Notes: generated by a model from the sequence alone, not told the origin. A stretch of DNA of 42,713 bases from Azospirillaceae bacterium (GCA_028277115.1 JANQHG010000166.1:1-42713); one strand, 5' to 3'. Positions 1-8,763 are shown, counted from the first letter of the stretch. Translations and numbers: made by a program.

Positions 1-259
1 GCACGAAGGTTCGGCACGCCGGCGCGCCCTCGCCGTCGGCGTGTGGCGGCAGCCCGGCAAGACACGCGCGCCCGATCGCGATCACCTCGCCCGCCCCGGG
101 CTCGGCGAGCGCCCGGATGTCCGCCCAGGTCATCGGCGGTCGGCCGCACTGGCTCGCGAAGCTCGCGACCGCAACGTCGGACCAGCCTTCGGCCGCGACC
201 GCGGTTTCGACCTCACGGCGGAAAGCCGAGCAGCAGACGAGGCACAGGCGCCCGGTCAT
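1..259 (-). CDS. Partial protein of unknown family, N-terminal 86 residues
   Basis: The gene starts at an ATG that overlaps the stop of the upstream methyltransferase-like gene (ATGA), and it runs off the left edge of the window. Only the first 86 residues are visible. They begin MTGRLCLVCCSAFRREVE, with a CC pair at residues 9-10 and a later CGRPPMTW segment near residue 38. I see no signal peptide or membrane helix. I do not recognise the family with any confidence. It could be the sensory N-terminus of a larger signalling protein, or a small corrinoid-associated protein. Translational coupling to the UroD/MtaA-like and corrinoid genes is the best clue that it works with them. Confidence 0.55.
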   Translation of the reverse strand, partial: MTGRLCLVCCSAFRREVETAVAAEGWSDVAVASFASQCGRPPMTWADIRALAEPGAGEVIAIGRACLAGLPPHADGEGAPACRTFV

Positions 260-1320
260 GAGGCCGGCTCGGGCCCGCGGTCGCCGTCAACCCAATCGAG
301 CGGATAGCACCCCCAGCGGTCGACCGCGTCGCGGATCGCGAGCAGAACCTCGTCCGGCACCTGCCAGGGGATCTCCCCGTGGGTATCGGACAGGATGAAC
401 CCGCCGCCCGATCCGGCGGCCGCGATCACCCGTTTGACCTCGGCCTCGGCCTCGGTGGGCGACCAGGTGCGCATCGCGACGCCGTTCAGGTTACCGAGCA
501 GAGCGACCCGGCCGGCCGCCTCGGCCTTGAGCGCCGCCGGATCCTCGTGGCAGCTGACCCCGATCACCGCGGTGCCGGTGTCGGCGAGGTCGCCGACGAT
601 CCCGGCCGCCCGGCCCGAGGCAAGGTGGGTCGCGGTCGGCCCTGCGATCCGGGCGAGCGTCCGCTTGGCGACCGGCTGCCCGGTCTCGAGATAGCGGGCA
701 CGCGGCACGCAGGTGATCGAGGACACCGGGTCGAAGTAACAGATCCCGGTCGCGCCTGCCGTCAGCTGGGCGTTCGCCCACTCGACGCAGAACGCGTGGT
801 TGACCGCCATCAGCCGGGCGACCCGGTCCGGGTCGTTGTACAGGAGGTCGAGATAGGCCTCGAACCCCATCTGCATCACCGGCAGCGAGAACGGTGATAT
901 GACGACGCCGACGATCGGCACGGTGTCGCCGACCCGCGCCTTCAGGGCGGCGATCGTGGTCAGCACCCGGGCGAGCCCCGGGCAGTCGGCGACCCGCGGC
1001 GGCTCGAGTGTGTCAATCGCGGACGGATCGCGGACCACCGGCTCGCCGGCGTTGGGCGGTCCGTCGTCGATGAACATGGTCTCGCCGCCGAACGCCTCGA
1101 CCTCGAGCGAGGCGTGGAAAAACGGGTAGAGGCAGTCGCCGCGATAGCGCGCGAGCAAACGGAGCTGGCCTTCGGTGACATGCTCGGCGCGCGCGAAATA
1201 GTCACGAATGGACAGCCCCAGCGTCTTGGCGCCGTGCATCGTGGTCAAAAGGAACACGGGCACCCGATCGGGTTCGCGGTGGCCGAGGGTGGTGACGACC
1301 CGGTCAAGCGAAGTGGTCAT
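256..1320 (-). CDS. Uroporphyrinogen decarboxylase-family (MtaA/CmuA-like) methyltransferase
   Basis: This 354-residue protein has the UroD/MtaA TIM-barrel pattern: an N-terminal REPDRVPV segment (residues 15-22), a central GVVISPFSLP strand-turn (138-147) and a GNLNG segment (276-280). Family members that sit beside corrinoid proteins usually move methyl groups between cobalamin and a thiol. True UroD makes coproporphyrinogen. The HxC zinc motif of MtaA-type enzymes is degenerate: the matching site reads HLASG, with His232 but Ala234, and the late Cys region reads SDTHGEIP (311-318). The start overlaps the stop of the corrinoid gene (ATGA), so the two are probably translated together. I infer a corrinoid-linked methyltransferase or a sensory derivative, not haem synthesis. 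Confidence 0.85.
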   Translation of the reverse strand: MTTSLDRVVTTLGHREPDRVPVFLLTTMHGAKTLGLSIRDYFARAEHVTEGQLRLLARYRGDCLYPFFHASLEVEAFGGETMFIDDGPPNAGEPVVRDPSAIDTLEPPRVADCPGLARVLTTIAALKARVGDTVPIVGVVISPFSLPVMQMGFEAYLDLLYNDPDRVARLMAVNHAFCVEWANAQLTAGATGICYFDPVSSITCVPRARYLETGQPVAKRTLARIAGPTATHLASGRAAGIVGDLADTGTAVIGVSCHEDPAALKAEAAGRVALLGNLNGVAMRTWSPTEAEAEVKRVIAAAGSGGGFILSDTHGEIPWQVPDEVLLAIRDAVDRWGCYPLDWVDGDRGPEPAS

Positions 1321-1949
1321 CGCGGGGATTCCGTCCAGCGTTGGACAATCGGGATGGCGTCGGCCGCGGTTTCGCCCATCGCGTCCGCGCCGACCGCCTG
1401 CCACAGGGTCGGATCGAACCGGAACGGAGCGCCGCCGACCGCGATTCGCGGCCGATGACCCCGGCGCGCCAAGCCGTCGCGCACCTCGCGGACCTTGAGC
1501 GCCGCCGGCAACATCAGGGTCGAAATCAACAAAATGTCCAAGCGGTCGGCGACCACGCGATCGACCAGCGCGTCCACCTCCATCCGGCCATAGTCGCGCA
1601 GGGCAACGCCGCTCGCCCGCAGGATCGATCCGACGATCCGTTTTCCGAGCATGTGATAATCGCACAAGACCACGATCGCCCCGCATGGCGCGCCGTCCTG
1701 CCCCCGGTCGGGGGTCGGCAACGCCCGCGCGACCATCTCTTCGCACACCCGCGCGCCGATGTAGATCTGCGACAGGGCGATCCGCCCTTCTTGCCACGCC
1801 TCGCCGAGGTCGGCCAACACCGGGACGATCAAGGTCTCGATCACCGTGAGCGGCGGCGCCTCGGCAAGCGCCCGGTCAAACGCCGTCTCCGCGCGCAGAC
1901 GGTCGACCGACGCCAACGCGTCGAACAGTTCTGTCTTCAACTCAACCAT
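1317..1949 (-). CDS. Cobalamin-binding corrinoid protein (MtbC/MtmC-like)
   Basis: This 210-residue protein has a helical B12-binding_2 cap (about residues 5-75), then a Rossmann-like B12-binding domain. The lower-axial-ligand motif DxHxxG is intact (Asp97, His99, Gly102), followed by the SxL segment (STLM, 143-146) and the GG motif (VGGAPF, 171-176). This is the layout of corrinoid proteins that carry methyl groups between methyltransferases. The cap lacks the EH pair of light-sensing CarH proteins. I chose the ATG at 1949 because the cap begins there. Reading frame continues upstream but shows no family pattern. The 294-bp gap to the histidine kinase upstream (1950-2243) holds no gene I can support and may carry a promoter. 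Confidence 0.9.
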   Translation of the reverse strand: MVELKTELFDALASVDRLRAETAFDRALAEAPPLTVIETLIVPVLADLGEAWQEGRIALSQIYIGARVCEEMVARALPTPDRGQDGAPCGAIVVLCDYHMLGKRIVGSILRASGVALRDYGRMEVDALVDRVVADRLDILLISTLMLPAALKVREVRDGLARRGHRPRIAVGGAPFRFDPTLWQAVGADAMGETAADAIPIVQRWTESPR

Positions 1950-2243
1950 TCGGCAATTCTCGGACCGCAACCATGGGCGGGCGCCGGCCCTGCTCGGCGT
2001 TCGGTCCCGGCGTTGCGCCCCATCGCATCCCGCGATCGACCCGGGCCATGTCACCTCTGAACAATAGCTCTGCCCGGCTCGGCTCAACCACCGATACGTC
2101 CTGTCACAACCGGTGTGAGTTGACCAAAGATCGCATCCTGCCAATTAACAAAGCGTGGACCGTGCCGTCCGCACGACCGTGCGATGGTCCGGCGTTTCTC
2201 GCTGGCGGCCGAGATATCTTCCTGGTCGCCCCCCGGAGGCCGG

Positions 2244-3449
2244 TCAGCCATCGCCGTCCGCGGCCCCGACCGACGGCAGGAAGAACCGAAAGATGCTGCC
2301 GAAGCCCACCCGGCTTTCCACGGTGATCTGGCCGCCGTGCGCCTCGACGATGCTCTTACAAATGGCGAGGCCGAGGCCGGTCGACGACTCGCCGCCGGTC
2401 GGTTGCACCGCGGCGCGGCGAAACGGTTGGAACAGATTCGGGATGTCGTGTTCCGGAATCCCCTGCCCCTGATCGATGATTGCAACGGCGACCTGGTCGG
2501 GACTTGGCAAGACCTCGATCCGGACCACGGTATCTATATGGGAGTACTTAATGGCATTAGATATCAGATTGTTTAAGACTTGATCGATCTTCCGACGATC
2601 GATCTCGATCACAATCTTCTGGTCGGTCAGGTCAGCGACCAACTCGATCCCTTTGCGGCCGGCAATGACCGAATTCAATCGGACACTGTTGCGGACCAGC
2701 TCGATCAGGTTGGTCTGCTCTCGGTTCAATTTAACTTCACCAAGGTCGGCATCCGAATAGTCCACCAAGTCTTCAACTATTTTTAACATAAAAATACTTG
2801 ATTCACGAATATTTCGAACGAAACTCAATTCAGTCTCAGTTAATCGTTTCGAAAGCATCAACTCGAGCATTTGGGCAAATCCGGAAATCACGCCAAGCGG
2901 ATTGCGTAAGTCATGTGCAGTAACGCCCAGGAGCATGCTCTTTCGTCGATTGAGTTCTTGTAATGCGGCATTTTTCTTTGACAGTTCTCTTTGAATATTT
3001 GCGAACTCGTTGTTCAACCTCATCATATCTTCAAAACCATCCGACGCCTCAAGCTGGATCGGTGCATTCGCTCGTTGCTTGAAAATCTGCCGAACTTGGC
3101 TGACATGTTCGTTGTTGATCCGTTGCATTTCTTCGAACAGGCCGCTGATCGCCTGGCCGGTCCGGCTTGCCACCACCAACAGCCGATCGCGGTCGACCAC
3201 ACCGGAGAAATGCATGGTCGCCGGCCGCCCGGTCAGAGGGACAGTCATTTCCCAATCGAACTCGGCGCCGTTGCGGCGCAATGCGGCGAAGAAGTTGAGC
3301 GCTTTGTGGAGATCTTCTCTTTGGATCAATGTCACGAATGGGACACCGATCGCGCCGGCTTCGTCGATGCCACAGTTCTGGTAGATGATCGCGGTAATCC
3401 GACCATCCAGCAGGCAATCAAGGACGAATCCGCCGCTGTGCTCGCCCAT
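2244..3449 (-). CDS. Soluble PAS-type sensor histidine kinase
   Basis: A 401-residue cytoplasmic kinase with no membrane segment. Residues 1-100 look like a degenerate PAS fold, residues 105-170 form a coiled-coil linker, and the HisKA H-box is TAHDLRNP with His179. The HATPase domain follows with an N-box around Asn298, a DQGQG G1 box (326-330) and a GLGLAI G2 box (358-363). It lacks a receiver domain, so a separate response regulator is needed, and none is in view. The gene starts 3 nt after the stop of the W-x9-EH cobalamin protein, so the two form a tight transcription unit. I infer that the cobalamin protein supplies or modulates the signal. The central part, especially about 2750-3050, is clearly richer in A+T than its neighbours. 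Confidence 0.92.
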   Translation of the reverse strand: MGEHSGGFVLDCLLDGRITAIIYQNCGIDEAGAIGVPFVTLIQREDLHKALNFFAALRRNGAEFDWEMTVPLTGRPATMHFSGVVDRDRLLVVASRTGQAISGLFEEMQRINNEHVSQVRQIFKQRANAPIQLEASDGFEDMMRLNNEFANIQRELSKKNAALQELNRRKSMLLGVTAHDLRNPLGVISGFAQMLELMLSKRLTETELSFVRNIRESSIFMLKIVEDLVDYSDADLGEVKLNREQTNLIELVRNSVRLNSVIAGRKGIELVADLTDQKIVIEIDRRKIDQVLNNLISNAIKYSHIDTVVRIEVLPSPDQVAVAIIDQGQGIPEHDIPNLFQPFRRAAVQPTGGESSTGLGLAICKSIVEAHGGQITVESRVGFGSIFRFFLPSVGAADGDG

Positions 3450-3452
3450 CGG

Positions 3453-4517
3453 TCATGCCGGGGTCGATCGGCCGACCAGCCGGTCGGCCACCGCGATCGC
3501 CGAAACGGCATCCGGCGCGGTGCCGTCGGCGCCGAGTTCGCGCCACAAGCCGCGGTCGACATTGAACGGATAGCCGCCGACCAGGATCCGCACCGACCGG
3601 GTGCGCGGGTCGGCGCGCAGTCCGTCGATCAACGCCCGCACCAACGGCAGATGCGCCGAAATCGTTGCCGAGACCGCCAGGATCGCGGCGTCGAGGGTGA
3701 CCACCGCCTCGATGACGCCGTCCGACGGAACGTTGGCGCCCAGGTAATGGGTGTCCCAGCCCTCCAGTTCGAACAGGTCGGCCAGCATCCGCATGCCGAT
3801 CTCGTGCAGCTCACCCGACACGCAGGTTGCAACCAGGACCTTGCCCAGTCGGCGTTCGGCAAAAATATACGGATAGAGTTGAGACATGATCATTTGGGTG
3901 ACGGCGGTGAAATAATGTTCCTCGGCCACTGTCACCCGGCCGGTCTGCCACAGGCGGCCCACATCGCGCAACGACGGTTGCAGAATGTCCAGGTAGATTT
4001 CCCTAATCGGCAACCCGTTGGCCGCGGCGTCCAAAATCAACTTGGCCGCCTCGCGCCGCTGCCGGTTCAAGACCAGGACGCTGTAGGTCCGCGCCAACGC
4101 GAAATGGCGATTGCCTTCGCGGACCTCGAAATCGATCGTCCGTGGCATCTGCTCGAAGCTGTCGCGGACTTGACGAAGATAGTCTACTGCAATCGCCGCC
4201 TCGGCTTTGCCGAGCCGCGCGTTCAGAACCTCCGGCATCACGTCAAGCAGGACCGAGAGGCGGTCATGATCTATCTTCTTTTCCGAAAAAACTATCTTTG
4301 CCCATGAAATATAATCATAAAAAATCCTCAGACTGGCTGAAGAGACCGCTGCGTGCAGATAGAGCAAATGGAACACCACGTCGTCGACGCACTTTTCCGG
4401 CGGACTGTCACTATAGTTTTGGGCCAGATGCGGAGATCTCCGATAATGAAGGTCGACGACCTCTTTGGCGAGCTCGCGCTCGCGGCCGCCGAACGCGCTC
4501 CCGGCAACATAGGTCAT
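3453..4517 (-). CDS. Cobalamin-binding protein with CarH-like W-x9-EH photoreceptor motif
   Basis: A 354-residue protein. Residues 1-150 are a helical region I do not recognise. Residues 155-222 form a four-helix cobalamin cap containing Trp190, Glu200 and His201. This is exactly the W-x9-EH spacing that in CarH covers the upper face of adenosylcobalamin and makes it light-responsive. Residues 226-330 are the B12-binding Rossmann domain, with ExHxxG (Glu236, His238, Gly241), a SAT segment near 283-285 and VGGYPF (313-318). There is no MerR or other DNA-binding domain. The ATG at 4517 has a GGGAG ribosome site; longer upstream reading frame looks non-coding. The histidine kinase follows after 3 nt. 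Known: the motif marks B12 photoreceptors. Inferred: a light sensor signalling through the kinase instead of DNA. Confidence 0.9.
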   Translation of the reverse strand: MTYVAGSAFGGRERELAKEVVDLHYRRSPHLAQNYSDSPPEKCVDDVVFHLLYLHAAVSSASLRIFYDYISWAKIVFSEKKIDHDRLSVLLDVMPEVLNARLGKAEAAIAVDYLRQVRDSFEQMPRTIDFEVREGNRHFALARTYSVLVLNRQRREAAKLILDAAANGLPIREIYLDILQPSLRDVGRLWQTGRVTVAEEHYFTAVTQMIMSQLYPYIFAERRLGKVLVATCVSGELHEIGMRMLADLFELEGWDTHYLGANVPSDGVIEAVVTLDAAILAVSATISAHLPLVRALIDGLRADPRTRSVRILVGGYPFNVDRGLWRELGADGTAPDAVSAIAVADRLVGRSTPA

Positions 4518-4926
4518 GGACGGCAGCTCCCGACCGTGTCCCACCCGGCCTGCGAAACCCGCCCCCGAAGCCCGCCCCCGAAGCCCGATCGCCCCCGCTG
4601 CGGGTGCAGCGCTCAGCCCGCGCCGGGTCTGATCGGCCCGGCACCGGTGTGGCGGCTGGGTTACAATCACGCAAGCCAAGTCAGTGGATACCATCAAATA
4701 AGGAGTTTACGTTACACGATCGATCGGCCATGTGCAATCACGCATCTAGCGATGGCCGGCCCGCCGACAAGATCATCGCACGCCGACTCAAGCAGGCACG
4801 GCGACTGGCCGGCTTCGCATCCCGTTCCACGCCTATACCTAAAGAAACCACCGGACAGCTCCGCTGGATCGTCGACACCCGGCAAAAAATCTACACTTGA
4901 TCGATACTGACGTCCTGGGTGGGTCT
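4518..4926. other. Intergenic region with HTH-like remnant
   Basis: These 409 bases separate the B12 photoreceptor unit from the next histidine kinase. A short plus-strand reading frame resembling the start of an XRE regulator lies at 4730-4900 and is listed separately. A 13-bp direct repeat (cgcccccgaagcc, two copies near 4562-4588) also lies here. The promoter of the photoreceptor gene should be in this stretch, but I see no convincing -35/-10 pair and no clear PpsR or B12-riboswitch signature. Confidence 0.5.
4730..4900 (+). pseudogene. Short frame resembling the N-terminus of an XRE-type HTH regulator
   Basis: A 56-codon frame begins MCNHASSDGRPADKIIARRL and contains RRLKQARRLAGFAS. That matches the first helix and turn of Cro/CI-type (XRE) repressors, which typically read RLrxaRxxaGls. 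The match stops after about 32 residues, and the rest does not continue as an HTH. The nearest AAGGAG lies about 25 nt upstream, too far for a normal start. I read it as the remnant of a truncated regulator, or a small protein of unknown function. A chance match is possible. Confidence 0.3.
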
Positions 4927-6906
4927 TTAGGCCGTGCCGACGGTCCCGCCCCCCCTCGCGAGCGGGAAGCGGACCGCGACCGCGGTCCCTTCGCCGCGGC
5001 AGCTGGTCACGGTGACGTCGCCGCCGTGGAGCCGGACCAGGGCATGGACGATCGACAGACCAAGGCCGACGCCGCCGCTCTTGCGGTTGTAGTCATGGTC
5101 TTCCTGGTGGAACGGCTCGAGCACCCGGCCGATTTGCTCCTCGGCGATCCCGATGCCACGGTCGCGCACCGTCACTTCGAGCCATCCGGCGCTGTCGGCC
5201 GAGGGCGGCACCGGGTGCCCGTCGATCGCGATTACGGTGTCTTCGTGGGCGAATTTGACCGCGTTCGACAACAGGTTCAGCATGACCTGCCGGAACGCCA
5301 GCTCGTCGGCGTGGATCATCACCGCGGTGGTCTCGCCGACCGCGAGTTTGAGGCGTCGGCGTTCGAGATCGAGCCGCAGCAGGGGTTCGAGTGCCAGGAT
5401 CGCGCGTCGGGCCTCGAAGCTGCCCCAGCGCAACGCGCGTCGCCCGGCCTCGATCCGGCTGAAGTCCAACAGATCGTTGATCAGCGCCAGCAGATGGCGA
5501 CCGCTGCCGTGGATGTCGCTGGCATAGTCGCGCATCGCGGGCGGGGTCGCGTCGTCGTCGCGGATCACCCCGGACAGGCCGATCACCGCGTTGAGCGGGG
5601 TGCGCAGCTCGTGGCTCATGTTGGCGAGGAACACCGATTTCGCCCGGTTCGCCGCCTCGGCCTTGTCGGCGAGCGCCTCGGCGGTCAGCTTGGCCTGGAT
5701 CAGCCGTTCTTCGCGTTCGCCGATTGCCTGGATGAAAAAGCACGCGGCTTCGCCGATCTCGGCGATCTCGTCGCGGCCGTCGGCCGGGATCGCCACCGGC
5801 TGGCCACGGATGCGGGCCCCGAGCGCCTCGCGCAAACCGACAAGGCGCGACAAAACCCCGCGCCAAATGTAGAGCGACAGGCAGGCAACCGCCACCAACA
5901 AGGCGCCGCCGACCGCGGCCAAGCCCAATTCGGTGCGCCGGGCCAGCGCCGCGAACTGACGGCGCCGCGCCTCGGTCTGGGCCACCAACATGGATTGCAG
6001 ATCGGTCACCGCGCCGGTGAACCGACTGGCGAAGTACTTGTTCTGGTTGAGTAAACCGTCAAGTGCACCCTCAGATCGCACCAGCGCGATCAACCGTGCC
6101 GCCACCCCGTCCTCCGAATCGAGCAGATCGGTGATCTGTCGGTCAAGCGCGTCGAGCCGCACGCCGAGTCCGTCCGTGCCCGCGATGCCGTCCGCGACCG
6201 GCGCGCTGCGGTCGAGCGCGCGCCGGTCGCGCCACGCCGCGGTCGCGCCCCGAATGATGCGCCGGATCAACGCCCGGTTGCGGTGCTGCAGCGCGTTGCG
6301 CAGATCATGGACGATCGTGCCCGCGCGATCGAGCCATATCAAGGCCGCGATCAGGCCTGCGCGCGCGGCGTCCGACGGGTCGGCACCGAGCGCCAGCGCC
6401 CGCACCCGTCCGACCAGAGCCAGGATCTCGACGTCGACCGCCTGGGCCGCGCGTGCTTGTGCCGAGACCGCCTGCTGGCTCGCGATCCGGATCACCACCG
6501 CTTGGTCGAGCGCTTCGAGGTTGGCGATCAGCGCGCGCCGCTCGGCGCGAATGCGATCGAGCGCCGGGCCGCTGTCGATGTTGAACGCCGCCGCCCGCGC
6601 CGCGACCGCGTCGAGATAGCGGTCGAGATCGGCGAACTGGTCGGTCAGTTCGTGGGTGACGGTTCGGCGAGCAAACTCGCTGTCCACGGTGGCGAGCGCC
6701 GGTGCGACCGAGGCGATCGCCTGGCTGGTCAGCGCAATCCGAGCGGTGTCGCCGAACTGCGGCAAGGTGTTGCGCGCGAGATGGTCATAGCCGGTCAGCA
6801 CATGGTTGAACACCATCGCGCTGCCGGCAAGCGCGCCGCACGCGACCACGCCGAGACCGCCGATCGCGGCGATCAGTCGGACCGAAATCAGCGGGCGATG
6901 CGCCAC
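4927..6906 (-). CDS. Membrane-bound sensor histidine kinase with large periplasmic domain
   Basis: A 659-residue kinase. TM1 spans about residues 10-32, and a mostly helical, alanine/arginine-rich periplasmic domain fills 33-325. TM2 spans about 326-348 and is followed by a HAMP-like linker (350-405) and a coiled coil. The HisKA H-box is [11 protein letters not shown] with His432, and the HATPase domain has Asn548, RDRGIG (581-586) and GVGLGLS (612-618). No receiver or Hpt domain is attached, so it is not a TorS-type hybrid. The start codon is GTG, with no obvious ribosome site. It follows a periplasmic binding protein by 42 nt and may read its ligand state, as TorT-TorS pairs do. That pairing is inferred from position only. 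Confidence 0.9.
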   Translation of the reverse strand: MAHRPLISVRLIAAIGGLGVVACGALAGSAMVFNHVLTGYDHLARNTLPQFGDTARIALTSQAIASVAPALATVDSEFARRTVTHELTDQFADLDRYLDAVAARAAAFNIDSGPALDRIRAERRALIANLEALDQAVVIRIASQQAVSAQARAAQAVDVEILALVGRVRALALGADPSDAARAGLIAALIWLDRAGTIVHDLRNALQHRNRALIRRIIRGATAAWRDRRALDRSAPVADGIAGTDGLGVRLDALDRQITDLLDSEDGVAARLIALVRSEGALDGLLNQNKYFASRFTGAVTDLQSMLVAQTEARRRQFAALARRTELGLAAVGGALLVAVACLSLYIWRGVLSRLVGLREALGARIRGQPVAIPADGRDEIAEIGEAACFFIQAIGEREERLIQAKLTAEALADKAEAANRAKSVFLANMSHELRTPLNAVIGLSGVIRDDDATPPAMRDYASDIHGSGRHLLALINDLLDFSRIEAGRRALRWGSFEARRAILALEPLLRLDLERRRLKLAVGETTAVMIHADELAFRQVMLNLLSNAVKFAHEDTVIAIDGHPVPPSADSAGWLEVTVRDRGIGIAEEQIGRVLEPFHQEDHDYNRKSGGVGLGLSIVHALVRLHGGDVTVTSCRGEGTAVAVRFPLARGGGTVGTA

Positions 6907-6948
6907 ACGACGGGCTCGGTCGGTCGGGACGCGCCAAGGCGACCGGGG

Positions 6949-8049
6949 TTACAGGAACGGCGGGGCATAGATCAGACCGCCCTGGCGCCACAGGGCATTG
7001 AGGCCGCGGGCCAGACCGACCTTGGACCCGCGCCCGAGGGTCCGCTCGAAAATCTCGCCATAATTGCCGACCGCTGCGATCACCCGGCGCCCGAAATCGG
7101 CGGCGAGGCCGAGCTTGGCCCCGATCTCGCCGTCGAGGCCGAGCAGGCGGCGGACCTCGCGGTTGCGCCAACGATCGGCGCTTGCCCGGTCCGCGGTCGC
7201 GCCGTCGCCGCGCGCGGCGAGCGCTGCCCGGGTGACCCCCTGCTCCTCGGCGACGATGGTGGCAAAGGTCACCCACTGGACGACGTCGCGCCAGGCATCG
7301 TCGCCCTCGCGCACCACCGGCCCGAGCGGCTCGCGCGAGATCACGTCCTCCAACAGGGTATAGTCCGCCGGATCGGACGCCCGCGTCAGTCGTTCGGACA
7401 CCAGCGAGATCCGGTCATGGGTGAAAAGATCGCAGGCGCGTGCGAAAAAGGCGCCGTACCCGCCTTTCAGCGAGCGATAGACCCTGATTTCGAGCGGCAG
7501 GGCCCGGATGCGCACCAGATCGCGCAGGTTCTGCAACGTGGTCGTGGCGTCGAGGACGCAGACGGTGGCGGGACCGAGCTCGGCGACCCGCCGGGCCCCG
7601 AGCACGCCGTGGGCCAAGAAACCCTGGCCGTCGTAAAACAGGGGCGAGGTGAAGGCAAGACCGGCGCTGGCGTCCCGGCTCGCGGTCCAGGTCGAGTTGG
7701 CGATCAGGACGTCGTACGCGCCGGCAACCAGCGCCTCGAAGCGCACGACCAGATCGACCTCGACGAAGTCGACCGCGTCCGGTTCGCCGAAGATCGCGGC
7801 TGCGACCGCGCGGCAGAACTCGGGAAAGAAGCCCTGCCACTGGCCGTCGAGGTCGATCTCCGACACCCCGACCCCGGCCCGGGTCACCCCGCAGCGCAGA
7901 ACGCCCCGCGCGCGCACCTCGCCCAGTGTCCCGTGATCCGCCGGTGTCGCGCGGTCAGCCGCCCCGGCAGCGCCGGCACCGATTACCGGCGCACTGACCA
8001 CCGACACCGCCAAGACCGCCGCCGCGAGCCTGCATTGCCATGCGCCCAT
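6949..8049 (-). CDS. Periplasmic amino-acid-type (family 3) solute-binding protein
   Basis: A 366-residue protein with a classic signal peptide (about residues 1-31, hydrophobic core then GAAGAADR). The SBP_bac_3 fold begins VRARGVLRCGVT and includes GFFPEFCRAVAAA and a FTSPLFYDGQGF segment. The C-terminal YGEIFERTLG is typical of AapJ-type general amino-acid binding proteins. The ATG at 8049 is preceded by GGAGAGG; a GTG one codon earlier is the alternative. No permease or ATPase gene is adjacent. Its neighbours are elbB upstream and a histidine kinase downstream, all on one strand with gaps of 36 and 42 nt. I infer a sensing role for the kinase, or an orphan binding protein. Confidence 0.9.
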   Translation of the reverse strand: MGAWQCRLAAAVLAVSVVSAPVIGAGAAGAADRATPADHGTLGEVRARGVLRCGVTRAGVGVSEIDLDGQWQGFFPEFCRAVAAAIFGEPDAVDFVEVDLVVRFEALVAGAYDVLIANSTWTASRDASAGLAFTSPLFYDGQGFLAHGVLGARRVAELGPATVCVLDATTTLQNLRDLVRIRALPLEIRVYRSLKGGYGAFFARACDLFTHDRISLVSERLTRASDPADYTLLEDVISREPLGPVVREGDDAWRDVVQWVTFATIVAEEQGVTRAALAARGDGATADRASADRWRNREVRRLLGLDGEIGAKLGLAADFGRRVIAAVGNYGEIFERTLGRGSKVGLARGLNALWRQGGLIYAPPFL

Positions 8050-8085
8050 CACGCCTCTCCGTCCGCGCGCGACCCGCAGGTCGGT

Positions 8086-8763
8086 TCAAATCCCGGCCCC
8101 GGGACGCGCGAGCGCGACCAGCGCCGCAACCGTCGCATCGGCGCCGTCGGCGATCTGGGCGACCGTCGCCTCCAGCATGTAGCACGGGCTGGTCACCAGC
8201 TTACGGGTTTGATCGATCACCACCTCTGCGTGCCCGGTCGGGGTGTGGCGGGCGCCCATCGCCTCGATCGCACCGGCGACGCCGGCATCCTGGCCGATCG
8301 TAAGCTCGCCGGCGCCGAACAGCTTGGCCAGGATCACCGGCGCGATGCACAAGGCGCCGACCGGCTTTTCGGCCGCGACCATCGCCCGGACCGCCGCCGC
8401 GACGGCGTCGTCGACCGTGCAGTCGGCGCCGTCGACCGCGAAGTTCGACAGGTTCTTGGCCGCGCCGAAGCCGCCCGGCATGATCAGGATGTCGGCGTCG
8501 TCGGCCGAAAAGCCGGCCAGATCCTTGATCTTGCCGCGGGCGATCCGCGCCGCCTCGATCAGCACGTTGCGGGTCTCCGGCATCTCGTCGCCGGTCAGGT
8601 GGTTGATCACATGGTGCTGGGCAATGTCGGGGGCGTAGCACTGAGCGACATGGCCGCCCCGGCTGATCGCAAGCAGGGTCAAGGTGGCTTCGTGGATTTC
8701 CGCGCCGTCATAGACCCCGCAGCCGGACAACACGACCGCAAATCGCAAGGGTTGGTCAGCCAT
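8086..8763 (-). CDS. elbB: Isoprenoid biosynthesis glyoxalase ElbB (DJ-1/PfpI family)
   Basis: The 225-residue length is close to E. coli ElbB (about 217). The sequence carries the family signatures: VLSGCGVYDGAEIHEA near the N-terminus, the IMPGGFGAAKNLSNFA loop (94-109) and the nucleophile elbow GALCIAPVILAK with Cys139. ElbB has weak glyoxalase activity and was linked genetically to isoprenoid synthesis; its physiological substrate is unsettled. It is the first gene of a likely three-gene unit with the binding protein and histidine kinase. Nothing in the sequence explains that grouping. Confidence 0.95.
   Translation of the reverse strand: MADQPLRFAVVLSGCGVYDGAEIHEATLTLLAISRGGHVAQCYAPDIAQHHVINHLTGDEMPETRNVLIEAARIARGKIKDLAGFSADDADILIMPGGFGAAKNLSNFAVDGADCTVDDAVAAAVRAMVAAEKPVGALCIAPVILAKLFGAGELTIGQDAGVAGAIEAMGARHTPTGHAEVVIDQTRKLVTSPCYMLEATVAQIADGADATVAALVALARPGAGI

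Noticed and set aside
4518-4926. Cobalamin riboswitch or PpsR/CrtJ site before the B12 photoreceptor gene
   Set aside because: There is a short ccactg-like stretch and some ACA/TGT pairs, but no full B12-box context and no TGT-N12-ACA of the right polarity.
8083-8096. tRNA-like T-arm sequence (ggttcaaatcccgg)
   Set aside because: It spans the 36-nt gap and the end of elbB, and there is no acceptor stem, anticodon arm or CCA in place. It is a chance match.
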